Shown here in pieces: positions 1-9,173 of a stretch of DNA of 64,000 nt. Every line of letters starts with the position of its first letter. Positions within the stretch are counted from its first letter, which is position 1. Made by a program: the position numbers and the translations under genes. The DNA is from Planctomycetota bacterium (GTDB lineage Bacteria; Planctomycetota; Phycisphaerae; Phycisphaerales; SM1A02), in the NCBI GenBank assembly GCA_016873255.1, contig VGXR01000002.1:37833-101832 (forward strand), given 5' to 3'. Below the pieces are notes generated by a model, which worked only from the letters and a program-made list of their open reading frames with translations, ran no database searches and was not told the DNA's origin.

Positions 1-1231
1 CCACCAGGTCCTCGTAGACCACCGTCTCGTGCGGCAGTCCCAGCGTGGACAGCGCCTCGGGCAGGATGGACTCCCGCGCCTCCACCACGCGCCGGAGCAT
101 CTCGAGCGAGGCCGTCCATCCGTCGCGGTCGGGCCGGAAGAACGACAGGTGGATGCTGATGGCCATGTCGCGCGGGTCGCGCACCACGTGCAGGCAGCGC
201 GTGCCCGGGAGCACCGCCGTCAGCGCCGGCAGCAGGCGCCATGCGCGAAGGGTCTTGTCGAGCATCCACCGCGCACCGCGCCTGCGCCGCCGCAGCGCGT
301 CGTCGAGGTACGCCCGCTGCAGTCGGATGGCGTCAGGGCGCGAAAGCTGCGAGAGCGCGCGCCCGGTGCGGTCCATCGCCGCGAGCGATTCCCCCATCAG
401 CCGCACGCCCTCGTACTCGCCGATCCCGCTGACGGCCGGATGCGCGTCGAGCATCTGCTCGAGGAGCGACGTTCCGCTGCGGGGCAGGGCGACCAGCATC
501 GCCAGCCCCTCCACCGGTGCTGGCTGCGGCGTGAACCAGCGGCCGCCCTCCAGGAGCGCGCGCTGCATGCGGACCGGCGCGAGGAACGCCTCCACGTCGA
601 AGGGCGGCCCGCCATCGCGGTGCAGCCGCCCGGCCAGGTCCAGCGCCTCGCGGAATCGACCGGCGCGGTCGAGGAGCTGCACGGCATCGAACCCGGCGAC
701 GCGGCGCAGGACCGGGTTCGGCGATGATTCCGCGATGCCGCGCAGCGCGGTGGCCGCGCCTTCCGGGTCGGTGGCCGAAGCCCCGCGCGCCACCCACATG
801 GCGTGGCGCGGGTCGGCAGCCCACGGTCCGGAGCGCGCCAGTTCCTCGCGCAGCTCGTCGGTCCTGCCTCCGATCCAGAGCGAGTCCGCAAGCGCAAGCC
901 ACGCCTCCACCGCGTCCGCGCCGTCGCCGGCGGTGAGCGGCCGAAGGCGTGCCACCGACGAATCGGTGCGCCCGAGGTGCTGGTCCACCAGCCCGCGCAG
1001 GAACGCCACGCGCCGGTCCCTGGGCGCGATGCGCTCCGCGGCCTCCAGGCCGCGATCGGCAGCGTCCATTCGCCCGAGCTGCATGTCCGCGCTGGCGCGT
1101 GCAAGCCACGCGGCGACGCTCGTCCGCGCCCTGGCACACCATGCCTCGGCCACCTGCAGCGCCTCCGCGGCGCGTCCGGCGGCCAGCAGCCGCTCCGCCT
1201 CGGGCCCGAACTGTGCGTCCGCAGCGCTCAT
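1..1231 (-). CDS. TPR-containing sulfotransferase, 3' end cut by window edge
   Basis: About 410 codons are visible from an ATG at 1231 and the frame is still open at base 1, so the C-terminus is missing. The first ~230 residues are Ala/Leu/Arg-rich paired helices of tetratricopeptide type. A PAPS-binding P-loop follows near residues 245-260 (ALPRSGTSLLEQMLDAHP). The 3'-phosphate-binding strand of sulfotransferases is near residue 347 (HVVRDPRDMAIS). Both motifs are diagnostic of the Sulfotransfer_3-type fold, which moves sulfate from PAPS to an acceptor. The TPR plus sulfotransferase arrangement is common in planctomycetes, but the acceptor cannot be inferred. No signal peptide is visible. 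The start codon is preceded by a TACCCT hexamer and no Shine-Dalgarno sequence. Confidence 0.85.
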   Translation of the reverse strand, partial: MSAADAQFGPEAERLLAAGRAAEALQVAEAWCARARTSVAAWLARASADMQLGRMDAADRGLEAAERIAPRDRRVAFLRGLVDQHLGRTDSSVARLRPLTAGDGADAVEAWLALADSLWIGGRTDELREELARSGPWAADPRHAMWVARGASATDPEGAATALRGIAESSPNPVLRRVAGFDAVQLLDRAGRFREALDLAGRLHRDGGPPFDVEAFLAPVRMQRALLEGGRWFTPQPAPVEGLAMLVALPRSGTSLLEQMLDAHPAVSGIGEYEGVRLMGESLAAMDRTGRALSQLSRPDAIRLQRAYLDDALRRRRRGARWMLDKTLRAWRLLPALTAVLPGTRCLHVVRDPRDMAISIHLSFFRPDRDGWTASLEMLRRVVEARESILPEALSTLGLPHETVVYEDLV

Positions 1232-1238
1232 GCGCCGC

Positions 1239-1244
1239 AGGGTA
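1239..1244 (-). promoter_or_regulatory. Candidate -10 hexamer for the sulfotransferase gene
   Basis: TACCCT on the minus strand ends 7 nt before the ATG, a leaderless-mRNA spacing. No convincing -35 is seen. Confidence 0.45.
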
Positions 1245-1263
1245 CGCCCTGCCCGGGCGCCGG

Positions 1264-3522
1264 TTATGCCGCCCCGGCGCCCACCCCGTCAAGGAAGTGC
1301 ACGCGCCCCGTGGCCACGTCGTACATCGCGCCCACGATGGCCACCTCGCCGTTGAGCGCCATCGAGCGCAGCACCGGGCTGTGGTCCTCGATCCAGCGGA
1401 TGGTGTTGCGGACGTGGATCTCGGCCACCTGGTCCACGAACTCGGGGTTGGTGGCGTCGCGCCGCTCCTTGGTGCGCGTCTCCATCCGCACGGCCTCGCT
1501 GATGGGCTCGGTGATCGAGCCCAGGTTGGTGAGCCCCGTGGCCTCCACCGGGTCGAGGCCCTTGGCCACCAGGTCGCACGTGGCCTTCACCGCGCCGCAT
1601 CGCGTGTGCCCGAGCACCACGACCAGCTTGGCCCCGGCCACCTTGCAGGCGAACTCCATGCTGCCGAGGGCCTCCGGGCTGGCCACGTTCCCGGCGAGGC
1701 GCACGCTGAAGATGTCGCCGATGCCGAGGTCGAAGAGGAGCTCCGCCGGCGAGCGGCTGTCGATGCAGCTCAGGATGCACGCCATCGGGTGCTGTCCGGC
1801 GGCGGTGTCGCCCACCTGCTGCGCCAGGTCGCGTGTGAGGCGCTGGCCGCTCGTGAACCGGTCGTTGCCCTCGCGGAGGAGGCGCAGCACCCGGTCGGGG
1901 GTGAGCGATGCCTGGATCTCCTTGCTGGTCCAGTCCACGTACTGCTTGCGGTCCTGCAGCGGATAGCGGTCCTTGAAGCCGAGCAGGCTGACCTTCACGC
2001 CGCGGGCGGGCGCCGTCTCGTGCACGAACTCGCGGATCATCGAGACGATGTCGGGATCGATGAACTCGGTGGCGCGCGCGTCGATCGCCACCTGGTCGCC
2101 GGAGCGGAACTCGCCGAATATCGTCGCGAGCTGCGCGCGGTTGAGGAAGCTGGCCTGGGTGGCAAGCTCGATCCGGTGCACCATGCCGCCCACGTGGTTC
2201 TCGCGGATGACGCGGAACCCGCGCTTGACGTTGCCGACGAGGATGAACGCCACGCTCGCGCCGAGGCCCACGAGCACGCCCGTCAGGAGGTCGGTGGCCA
2301 CGATCGCCACCACCGTGATGGCGAACGGCCCGAACTGCCGCAGCCCCTCCGACCACATCTGCCGGATGACCTTGGGGCTTGCGAGCTTGAAGCCCGTCAC
2401 GATCAGCACCGCGGCGAGCGACGCCAGCGGGATGCGGTTCATGAGCTGCGCGCCGAACACGAACGCCACGAGGAGCAGCACGCCGTGGAACACGGCCGAT
2501 GCGCGCGTGCGTCCGCCCGACTGGGCGTTGACCGAGCTGCGGACGATCACCGACGTCATCGGCAGGCCGCCGATGCAGCCTGCCAGCATGTTGCCCGCGC
2601 CCTGCGCCACCAGCTCGCGGTTGGGCGGCGACGTGCGGCGCAGCGGGTCGAGCTTGTCCGTGGCCTCGAGGTTGAGGAGCGTCTCGAGCGACGCAACCAC
2701 CGCGAGCGTCACGCCCGCCATCAGCACCGCGGGGTCGTTCCACCGCGAGAAATCAGGCGTGCGGAGCACGTCGGCCCAGGCCATTCCCTCGCTGCCGACG
2801 ATCGGCAGGCTGACGAGGTGGCTGTCCTCGATGGTCCACGAGCTTCCCTGCCGGCGCATCGCCTCGCTGATGGCCACTCCCACGAGCACGGCAATGAGCG
2901 ACGCCGGCACCTTGAGGAGCCGCAGCGGGGTCTTGTCCCAGGCGAGCAGCACGGCGAGGCTCGCGAAGCCCACCGCCATGGCGCCGGGCACGAACGCCTT
3001 CAGCGCCTCGCCGAGGTCGGACACCGTGGTGCCGCCGCCGATGCGGCTGAAAGACATGTCGCCCTCGTAGTCGGCGTCGTAGCCAACGAGGTGCGGCACC
3101 TGCTTCAGCACCAGCAGCACGCCGATGGCCGCGAGCAGGCCCTTGATGACGTTGCTCGGGAAGTAGTTTGCGAGCGCACCGGCGCGGACCGCGCCCAGCA
3201 CCAGCTGCAGGGCGCCGCCGATCATCACCGCCAGCAGGAACGCCTCGAACGTCCCGAGGTCGCGGATCTGCGCGAACACGATGGCGGCGAGGCCCGCCGC
3301 CGGACCCGAGACGCTGATGCTCGATCCGCTCATCAGGCCGACGACGATCCCGCCGACGATGCCGCTGACGAGGCCCGACACGATCGGCGCGCCGGAGGCG
3401 AGCGCTATCCCGAGGCAGAGCGGCACGGCCACGAGGAACACCACGACACCTGCAACGAGGTCTCGGCCGAGCGTGGCGGGAACCGAGTGGGCGTGGGAGA
3501 TCGACGGTGAATCGGCGCTCAT
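1264..3522 (-). CDS. SulP anion transporter fused to beta-carbonic anhydrase
   Basis: 752 residues from the ATG at 3522. The frame runs further upstream, but only this start leads straight into the first membrane segment. Residues ~15-400 form the SulP membrane domain (GRDLVAGVVVFLVAVPLCL, then the conserved SGPAAGLAAIVFAQI). A STAS-like domain follows around 430-540. The last ~200 residues are a beta-class carbonic anhydrase with its zinc and dyad residues visible: CIDSR near residue 585 and GHTRCGA near 638-641. SulP-carbonic anhydrase fusions are known and are thought to couple bicarbonate uptake to CO2/HCO3- interconversion at the inner face of the membrane. Substrate here is inferred, and sulfate remains possible. 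The gene is a single unit, divergent from the protease at 3782. Confidence 0.93.
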   Translation of the reverse strand: MSADSPSISHAHSVPATLGRDLVAGVVVFLVAVPLCLGIALASGAPIVSGLVSGIVGGIVVGLMSGSSISVSGPAAGLAAIVFAQIRDLGTFEAFLLAVMIGGALQLVLGAVRAGALANYFPSNVIKGLLAAIGVLLVLKQVPHLVGYDADYEGDMSFSRIGGGTTVSDLGEALKAFVPGAMAVGFASLAVLLAWDKTPLRLLKVPASLIAVLVGVAISEAMRRQGSSWTIEDSHLVSLPIVGSEGMAWADVLRTPDFSRWNDPAVLMAGVTLAVVASLETLLNLEATDKLDPLRRTSPPNRELVAQGAGNMLAGCIGGLPMTSVIVRSSVNAQSGGRTRASAVFHGVLLLVAFVFGAQLMNRIPLASLAAVLIVTGFKLASPKVIRQMWSEGLRQFGPFAITVVAIVATDLLTGVLVGLGASVAFILVGNVKRGFRVIRENHVGGMVHRIELATQASFLNRAQLATIFGEFRSGDQVAIDARATEFIDPDIVSMIREFVHETAPARGVKVSLLGFKDRYPLQDRKQYVDWTSKEIQASLTPDRVLRLLREGNDRFTSGQRLTRDLAQQVGDTAAGQHPMACILSCIDSRSPAELLFDLGIGDIFSVRLAGNVASPEALGSMEFACKVAGAKLVVVLGHTRCGAVKATCDLVAKGLDPVEATGLTNLGSITEPISEAVRMETRTKERRDATNPEFVDQVAEIHVRNTIRWIEDHSPVLRSMALNGEVAIVGAMYDVATGRVHFLDGVGAGAA

Positions 3523-3531
3523 GGGCTGCGG

Positions 3532-3537
3532 ATAGTA
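3532..3537 (-). promoter_or_regulatory. Candidate -10 hexamer for the SulP-carbonic anhydrase gene
   Basis: TACTAT on the minus strand ends 9 nt before the ATG. It lies in the 259-bp divergent region shared with the subtilisin-like protease. Confidence 0.4.
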
Positions 3538-3781
3538 TGGGGCGGGATTCGCAATAACATTTGGCGACGGCGTTCCGTGTTCGCGTTCCCTCCGAGCTTC
3601 GACGCTTACTTGCAAACAAGCGCAAAAAGAAGAACGGTTATCTGCAATGCCGCGCCATTTTTCTTGGCAGCACGCAGGATCGCGCGTATTCATTCGCACT
3701 CGTCCGCGCTCCCTTGCGGTGGTCGCGGTTCCGAACGTTCGGGACCGTGTCCGCTCGCGACCGATCCAGGAGATCCGCGTC

Positions 3782-5710
3782 ATGTCGACCGTCCTTGCGT
3801 CCTTCAGCTCCGCGCTCACCGCCGCGTCGCTCGTCGCCTCGCTCGTGCTGGCTTCGCCGGCGTCGGCGCAGATCAACCAAGTCGACCCCGGTGTTGCCAA
3901 TCTCTCACCCGCCAAGAAGCTGCTGATCTCCGATCCCTCGCTCGAGTTCGACCCGTACTCGGTGCTGGTGCGCTTCCGTGCCGGCACCACGCAGGTGGAC
4001 ATGGACCGCGCGCTGGCGTCGGTGGGCGGCTCGCTGCTCAAGACGTTCGACCTCGTCCCGGGCCTTGCGCAGTTCAGCATCACGGGGACGGTGGAGAACG
4101 CCATCGCCGCCCTCTCCCGCAACCCAGCGGTCGAGTACGTCGAGCCCGATTACGTGGTCCGCGAGCACGCGGTCATCCCGAACGACCCGAGCTTCGGCCA
4201 GCTCTGGGGCATGCGCAACACGGGCCAGACGGTGAACGCCGACCCCGGCATCGCGGGCGCCGACTGCCGCGCCACGAACGCCTGGAGCGTGCTCACGGGC
4301 AATGCGAACTTCGTGGTGGCCATCATCGACAGCGGCACGCTGACGACCCACCCGGACCTGGCCGCCAACATCTGGGTGAATCCCGGAGAGATCGGGGGCA
4401 ACGGCATCGACGACGACGCCAACGGCTACATCGACGACACCAAGGGCTGGGACTTCTTCTCCATCGACAACAACCCCGATGACGGCGGCCACGGCACGCA
4501 CACCGCGGGCACGGTCGGCGCCGTTGGGAACAACGGCGTGGGCGTCGCCGGCGTTGCCTGGAGCTGCAAGCTCATGGCCCTCCGCTTCATCGGGCCCACC
4601 GGCGGCTTCACGTCGGACGCGATCCTTGCCGTCCAGTACGCCGCACGCAAGAGCGTGAAGGTCTCCAACAACTCGTGGGGCGGCGGTGCGTTCTCGCAGG
4701 CGCTCTACGACGCCATCGGCGCCTCGCGCTCGGTCGGCCACGTGTTCGTGGCCTCGGCCGGCAACAACGGCGCCAATGGCGACACCAGCCCCTCCTACCC
4801 GGCGGCCTACAACCTCGACAACATCATCTCGGTGGCCGCCACCGACAACAACGATGCACGCGCCTCGTTCTCGAACTACGGCGCTACGTCCTGCGACATC
4901 GGCGCTCCGGGCGTCAACATCTATTCCACCTACGGCACCACCTACGGGTTCCTGAACGGGACATCGATGGCCGGTCCGCACGTGGCCGGTGCCGCGGCCT
5001 TGGTCTACATCCAGAACCCCGCGTGGACCTACACGCAGGTGAAGGCGAAGATCCTCGCCACGGCGCGTCCGATCGCGGGACTCGCCGGGCTGTGCGTCAC
5101 CGGCGGCGTGCTCGACGTGAACGCCTGCCTCGGCGGTGCGGCCCCCAACACGGCACCGACAGTCACCATCACCTCGCCTGCCGCGGCAAGCTCCACGTTC
5201 ACGCAGGGCGTGGCAGTCACCTTCGCCGGATCGGCCTCCGACCAGCAGGACGGCGCGCTCACGGCCGGCATGACCTGGACCTCCAGCCTGCAGGGCCAGA
5301 TCGGCGTCGGCGGCTCGTTCACCACCTCCACGCTGGCGCTCGGCACCCACGTCATCACGGCCCGCGCCACGGATTCGGGCGGCCTGACCACGAGCGTGAC
5401 CCGCAACGTGACCATCGCGGCGCCGGTGGCGCCGACGGCTCCGGACCGCCTGCGCCTCACCCGCTCGGGCACCACGGTGACCGTCACGTGGCGCGACCGC
5501 TCGACCAACGAGACCGGCTTCCAGGTTCGTCGTGAGCGCTCGGTCAACGGAGTGTTCACCGAGCAGGTGGTGGTGGGAACGGTCGGCGCCAACACCACGA
5601 GGCTCGTCAACTCCGGCCTCATCGCCGGCACCTATCGCTACTCCGTCCGCGCCGTCAACGGCTCCGCCGGCAGCGCGTGGACGGCGTGGCTCAATATCAC
5701 CGTGCCCTGA
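3782..5710 (+). CDS. Secreted subtilisin-like (S8) serine protease with Ig-like and FN3 domains
   Basis: 642 residues. The ATG at 3782 is preceded by CAGGAG and starts a Sec signal peptide that should be cut after ASPASAQ (about residue 30). Residues ~55-130 look like an inhibitor_I9/fervidolysin-type propeptide (YSVLVRFRAGTTQVDM). The catalytic domain carries Asp183 (VVAIIDSGT), His237 (GGHGTHTAGTV), the oxyanion Asn328 (ASAGNNG) and Ser395 (NGTSMAGPHVAGAA), so it should be active. After ~490 there is an Ig/PKD-like domain and then a fibronectin type III-like domain ending the protein. There is no sorting tail or transmembrane anchor, so it is probably released or held by its C-terminal domains. 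It is the first gene of the plus-strand block of exported proteins and is followed by a strong terminator. Confidence 0.93.
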   Translation: MSTVLASFSSALTAASLVASLVLASPASAQINQVDPGVANLSPAKKLLISDPSLEFDPYSVLVRFRAGTTQVDMDRALASVGGSLLKTFDLVPGLAQFSITGTVENAIAALSRNPAVEYVEPDYVVREHAVIPNDPSFGQLWGMRNTGQTVNADPGIAGADCRATNAWSVLTGNANFVVAIIDSGTLTTHPDLAANIWVNPGEIGGNGIDDDANGYIDDTKGWDFFSIDNNPDDGGHGTHTAGTVGAVGNNGVGVAGVAWSCKLMALRFIGPTGGFTSDAILAVQYAARKSVKVSNNSWGGGAFSQALYDAIGASRSVGHVFVASAGNNGANGDTSPSYPAAYNLDNIISVAATDNNDARASFSNYGATSCDIGAPGVNIYSTYGTTYGFLNGTSMAGPHVAGAAALVYIQNPAWTYTQVKAKILATARPIAGLAGLCVTGGVLDVNACLGGAAPNTAPTVTITSPAAASSTFTQGVAVTFAGSASDQQDGALTAGMTWTSSLQGQIGVGGSFTTSTLALGTHVITARATDSGGLTTSVTRNVTIAAPVAPTAPDRLRLTRSGTTVTVTWRDRSTNETGFQVRRERSVNGVFTEQVVVGTVGANTTRLVNSGLIAGTYRYSVRAVNGSAGSAWTAWLNITVP

Positions 5711-5734
5711 CATTCTCGGACTCCGGATCCACTT

Positions 5735-5772
5735 CCCGGGCCGTTCGCGTGATGCGAGCGGCCCGGGACTTT
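5735..5772 (+). terminator. Rho-independent terminator after the S8 protease
   Basis: CCCGGGCCG (5735-5743) pairs with CGGCCCGGG (5759-5767), followed by ACTTT. It separates the protease from the next secreted gene. Confidence 0.75.
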
Positions 5773-5928
5773 CGTTCCATGGAGCGCAGGTTGCGTGCGT
5801 CGCCTGACCGTCGGCCGTCCTTGGCCGCAGCAGGAGCGTCCGCACCGGTCGCGTGTGTTCTCCCGCACCCCTCGTGGGCTGCCCAGCTGCGACTCGCTGG
5901 TCGGCCCTCGGAAAGGACGAGTTTCGTG

Positions 5929-7248
5929 ATGCGCTCCCTCAACATCGTCTCCGTCGCCGCCGCCATCGGCGCCCTTGCCATTTCAGGGGCCTCACTGGCC
6001 CAGGCCGTCCCCACGGCGGTGCTGCACAACGGCACCGTCGTGACCCAGAAGGTGCCCCTGCAGCCATACGCCGTGGAGGGGTCCATCTGGGACATCGACA
6101 TCCCGAACCGATCGATCACCACGATGGGCCAGACGGTCCACGTGCCGTCCACGATCTGGGGTGCCACCTTCTTCCTTGAGAACCTCGAGTTCGTGAACTC
6201 CGCGGACCTCGTGGTCGGTCGCATCTCCGCCGCGAACTTCGACCGCATCAGCGATGCCAACGCCGTCGTGCGCGATGCCATCGCGGTGCCCGCGTGCCCG
6301 TCGTGTGGCCCGGTTCGCCTCGGCCCCGTTCGCGCCCTGGTCTCCACCACCGAGGCCCGCTCCAATCCCGTGGGCAGCCTCGACCGGTTCCCTGCCGCGC
6401 AGGCCACCATCGAGGACAACTACTTCCGCCTCGGGCTCAACCTCTTCCAGCGCTACCAAGGCGTGCTGCCGGTTGACTTCCTCGGGCGCATCGGCATCCG
6501 TACGTCCACCGGTGCCTACCCGGCCAACGCGTTCCAGCTGCCGCCGCGCACCCATTGGCGATATCCGCACACCAGCGCGGCGACCATTCGGTCGGAGGGC
6601 AGCGTCTACGTGGACGCTCAGGGCCGCGAGTACCTGATCCCCGATTCGCTCGACCCCGGCACGATCATGCACGTCGCACCCGCGGAACACGTCACCGTCG
6701 GCCCGTGCCGCGCCGTGCGCCGCGGCGACCTGGTGACGCCGGACTCGCTCTTGGTGGGTGACCTGCTCATCACCCCCAACCAGGACCCGCGGTATCCCAC
6801 CATCTTCCGCGGCATCGGCGGCAACGAACTGCCCCGCGACGTGTTCTTCCGGGCGCTGCAGCCCGGACAGGAAGTCACGGTCCTGGGTGCCCTCACCGGT
6901 GACCACATCCTCTTCGGCAACGAGTTCGATGCGCCCACGCTCTACGACCCTGCGATGGGCATTGCAATCTCCGCCACCAACTTCGATGCCCGTGCATCCA
7001 CCGGCATTCTCCGGTGGCGCGGCGAGGTGTTTCCGGTGGATGGCCTCTCCCTCTCAGCCCGCGTCGGCTTCGGTGCCGAGGTGCCTGTCACCGTCATCGT
7101 CGATCCGCTGACCGGCATCGGCGCCTACAGCGTGCAACGGACGGGCATCGAAATGCCCGAGAACCATACGGTGACCATGATTGCCCGCAATGCCAAGGGC
7201 GTCGCGCAGCGCGAAGCCACCTTCGACTTCTCGGCCTTCATTCGCTGA
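5929..7248 (+). CDS. Secreted protein of an unrecognised family (paralogue A)
   Basis: 439 residues. The ATG at 5929 follows a GAAAGGA ribosome-binding site and opens a Sec signal peptide (cleavage near SLAQAVP, about residue 26). I do not recognise the family. It is clearly paralogous to the product at 15933. Shared blocks include the N-terminal QKVPL and WDIDI, then CPSCGP at residues 123-128 followed by RLGPVR. Further blocks are DFLGRIGIR, FQLPPRTHWRYP, and a C-terminal FDFSAFIR. The WDIDI...ITTMGQTVHVP stretch looks like a small beta-barrel unit of the DUF5666 sort, but that is only a resemblance. The CxxC could bind metal or form a disulfide. It lies immediately upstream of the multicopper oxidase and SCO-like genes, so a role with them is possible but unproven. 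Confidence 0.8.
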   Translation: MRSLNIVSVAAAIGALAISGASLAQAVPTAVLHNGTVVTQKVPLQPYAVEGSIWDIDIPNRSITTMGQTVHVPSTIWGATFFLENLEFVNSADLVVGRISAANFDRISDANAVVRDAIAVPACPSCGPVRLGPVRALVSTTEARSNPVGSLDRFPAAQATIEDNYFRLGLNLFQRYQGVLPVDFLGRIGIRTSTGAYPANAFQLPPRTHWRYPHTSAATIRSEGSVYVDAQGREYLIPDSLDPGTIMHVAPAEHVTVGPCRAVRRGDLVTPDSLLVGDLLITPNQDPRYPTIFRGIGGNELPRDVFFRALQPGQEVTVLGALTGDHILFGNEFDAPTLYDPAMGIAISATNFDARASTGILRWRGEVFPVDGLSLSARVGFGAEVPVTVIVDPLTGIGAYSVQRTGIEMPENHTVTMIARNAKGVAQREATFDFSAFIR

Positions 7249-7496
7249 CGGGGTTCTCGGACTTTGCTGCGCCGATTCACCCTGCAGTGGACCGGTGCAG
7301 CGGGTTCAGAACCTTGCAATCTCGTCACTAAGTGCGGAGAAATATCGTTCCCGGATTGACAGTCGAGCGAATAATGGCACCGTAATGAAGTTTACAGGCT
7401 CGCTCTCCCCCCCGGGGAGTGCGCCTCCCCTGAGGTGAGTTCTGCCCCCACGGACAGATACAAGCCCTTACTTAAGTTTTGGTGAGGTTTGAACAA

Positions 7497-9173
7497 ATGA
7501 AGACCCGTAAAACGGAGGCCTCGCGGCTTCCACTTCTGTCCCGGCGCCGCTTCGTCGGGGGTTCCGCCCTTGCCACCGGCGCATTTGCCATCTGGACGCA
7601 GCGCTCGCACGCGGAGACCATCAACACCGGCGCAGGCGTGGACTTCGGCAGTCCCGCCAGCACGCCCTGGGTCTGGCCGCTGGCGTTCGCCAAGCACGCC
7701 GTTCCATTGCCGGCGTGGAAGTCGCTCTTTCCCGTGGTGAATCCCGCCGCGCACCAGCGGTACGAGGAGTTCGTCCCGCAGAAGTTCTACGACATTTGCA
7801 CGAGCGAGCACCTGAGCCGGCCGCATCCGCAGTACGCCGCCAGCACGCTCTTTGCCTACCAGAACTCCGTGCCCGGCGTGACGTTCATGATGCGCTACGG
7901 TGAGCCGGTGCTCTGCCGCATCCGCAACGAACTGCCGGCCGCGGTGCAGGGCTTCGGCAACCCGGACGTCATCACCCACGTCCACAACGGTCATCACGCG
8001 TCCGAATCTGATGGCTACCCCGAAGACTTCTACAGCCCCGGCACCTACCTCGACTACCACTGGCCCAACATCTACGCGGGCGGTGACTGGCGCGAGAGCA
8101 AGGGCACGCTCTGGTACCACGACCACCGCGTGGATTACACGGCGCAGAACACGTACCGCGGCCTGGCGGGATTCTGGCTCCTCTTCGACCACCTCGACTC
8201 CGGCAACGAGAACGACCCGAACCCCGACGCCTTCCGCCTCCCGAGCGGCGTGCCCGACGGCGTGCGCGTGAAGGGGTGCTACGACATCCCGCTCATCTTC
8301 ACGGACCGACGATACGACCCGATGGGTCGCCTGGTGATGGATGTCATGAACATGGACGGCCACCTCGGCGACAAGATGCTGGTCAACGGCCGCATCCAGC
8401 CGTACTTCGAGGTGGAACGCCGCAAGTACCGGTTCCGCCTGCTCGACGGCGGCCCGTCGCGCTTGTACCGCTTTGAACTCTCCAATGGCATGAGCTTCAT
8501 GCACATCGCCAACGACGGCAACATGCTGGCCGCGCCCATCGAGGTGCAGTTCGTCGAGCTGGGCGTCGCCGAGCGCGCCGACATCGTGGTGGACTTCAGC
8601 CAGGTGCCGGAAGGCGTCAACGAGCTTTACCTCATCAACCGGATGCTGCAGCAGGACGGCAGGAAGCCCACCGGCGACATCCTGCCGGTGGCGGACAGCT
8701 CGCAGCTCCTCAAGTTCATCATCCGCCCCGAGACCAACGTTCCGGACAACAGCCGCGTGCCATCCTTGCTGCGCCCGATGCCCGAGCGCAGCGCGGCCGT
8801 GGTCCGTACGCGTGACATCCGGCTTGACCGCTCCAATGGCATGTGGACTGTCAACGGCCGAGTCTGGAACCGGGACCGCGTGGACGTGGCGTTCAAGCAG
8901 AACACCGCGGAGATCTGGCGGCTTTCCACGTCTGGCGGCTGGGCCCACCCCCTGCACATCCACATGGAGGAGATGCACGTCCTCCGCCTCAACGACGAGC
9001 CCGTGGACGGCACCATCCTGCACGCACGCAAGGACGTTTTCACTCTCTTTCCGGGCGACGAGATGGAGATCTATGTCCGCTTCCGCGACTGGCTGGGGAG
9101 ATACCCCATGCACTGCCACAACACCGTCCACGAGGACCATGCCATGATGGCCAGAATCGAGGTGGCGCCATGA
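7497..9173 (+). CDS. Tat-exported CotA/bilirubin-oxidase-type multicopper oxidase
   Basis: 558 residues. The ATG at 7497 has a GGTGAGG upstream and begins a twin-arginine signal (SRRRFVGGSALATGAFA). All four copper-ligand clusters are present: HVH at 161-163, WYHDH (His208, His210), HPLHIH (His484, 487, 489) and HCHNTVHEDHAMM (539-551). Cys540 is the type 1 ligand and Met550 the likely axial one. Spacing matches CotA laccase and bilirubin oxidases, which oxidise phenols, bilirubin or metal ions with four-electron reduction of O2 to water. It acts outside the inner membrane after folding in the cytoplasm. Its stop codon overlaps the start of the SCO-like gene, implying co-translation with a copper-delivery partner. 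The natural substrate is unknown. Confidence 0.95.
   Translation: MKTRKTEASRLPLLSRRRFVGGSALATGAFAIWTQRSHAETINTGAGVDFGSPASTPWVWPLAFAKHAVPLPAWKSLFPVVNPAAHQRYEEFVPQKFYDICTSEHLSRPHPQYAASTLFAYQNSVPGVTFMMRYGEPVLCRIRNELPAAVQGFGNPDVITHVHNGHHASESDGYPEDFYSPGTYLDYHWPNIYAGGDWRESKGTLWYHDHRVDYTAQNTYRGLAGFWLLFDHLDSGNENDPNPDAFRLPSGVPDGVRVKGCYDIPLIFTDRRYDPMGRLVMDVMNMDGHLGDKMLVNGRIQPYFEVERRKYRFRLLDGGPSRLYRFELSNGMSFMHIANDGNMLAAPIEVQFVELGVAERADIVVDFSQVPEGVNELYLINRMLQQDGRKPTGDILPVADSSQLLKFIIRPETNVPDNSRVPSLLRPMPERSAAVVRTRDIRLDRSNGMWTVNGRVWNRDRVDVAFKQNTAEIWRLSTSGGWAHPLHIHMEEMHVLRLNDEPVDGTILHARKDVFTLFPGDEMEIYVRFRDWLGRYPMHCHNTVHEDHAMMARIEVAP

Noticed and set aside
949..3510. An 853-codon open frame on the plus strand opposite the SulP gene, and similar long frames opposite most genes
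   Set aside because: High-GC DNA gives long antisense frames. The Arg/His/Ala-rich products show no domains, and the opposite strand holds a clearly recognisable protein.
7356..7388. TTGACA at 7356-7361 as a promoter for the multicopper oxidase
   Set aside because: No TANNNT hexamer lies 16-18 bp downstream; the nearest AT-rich words are at unsuitable distances.
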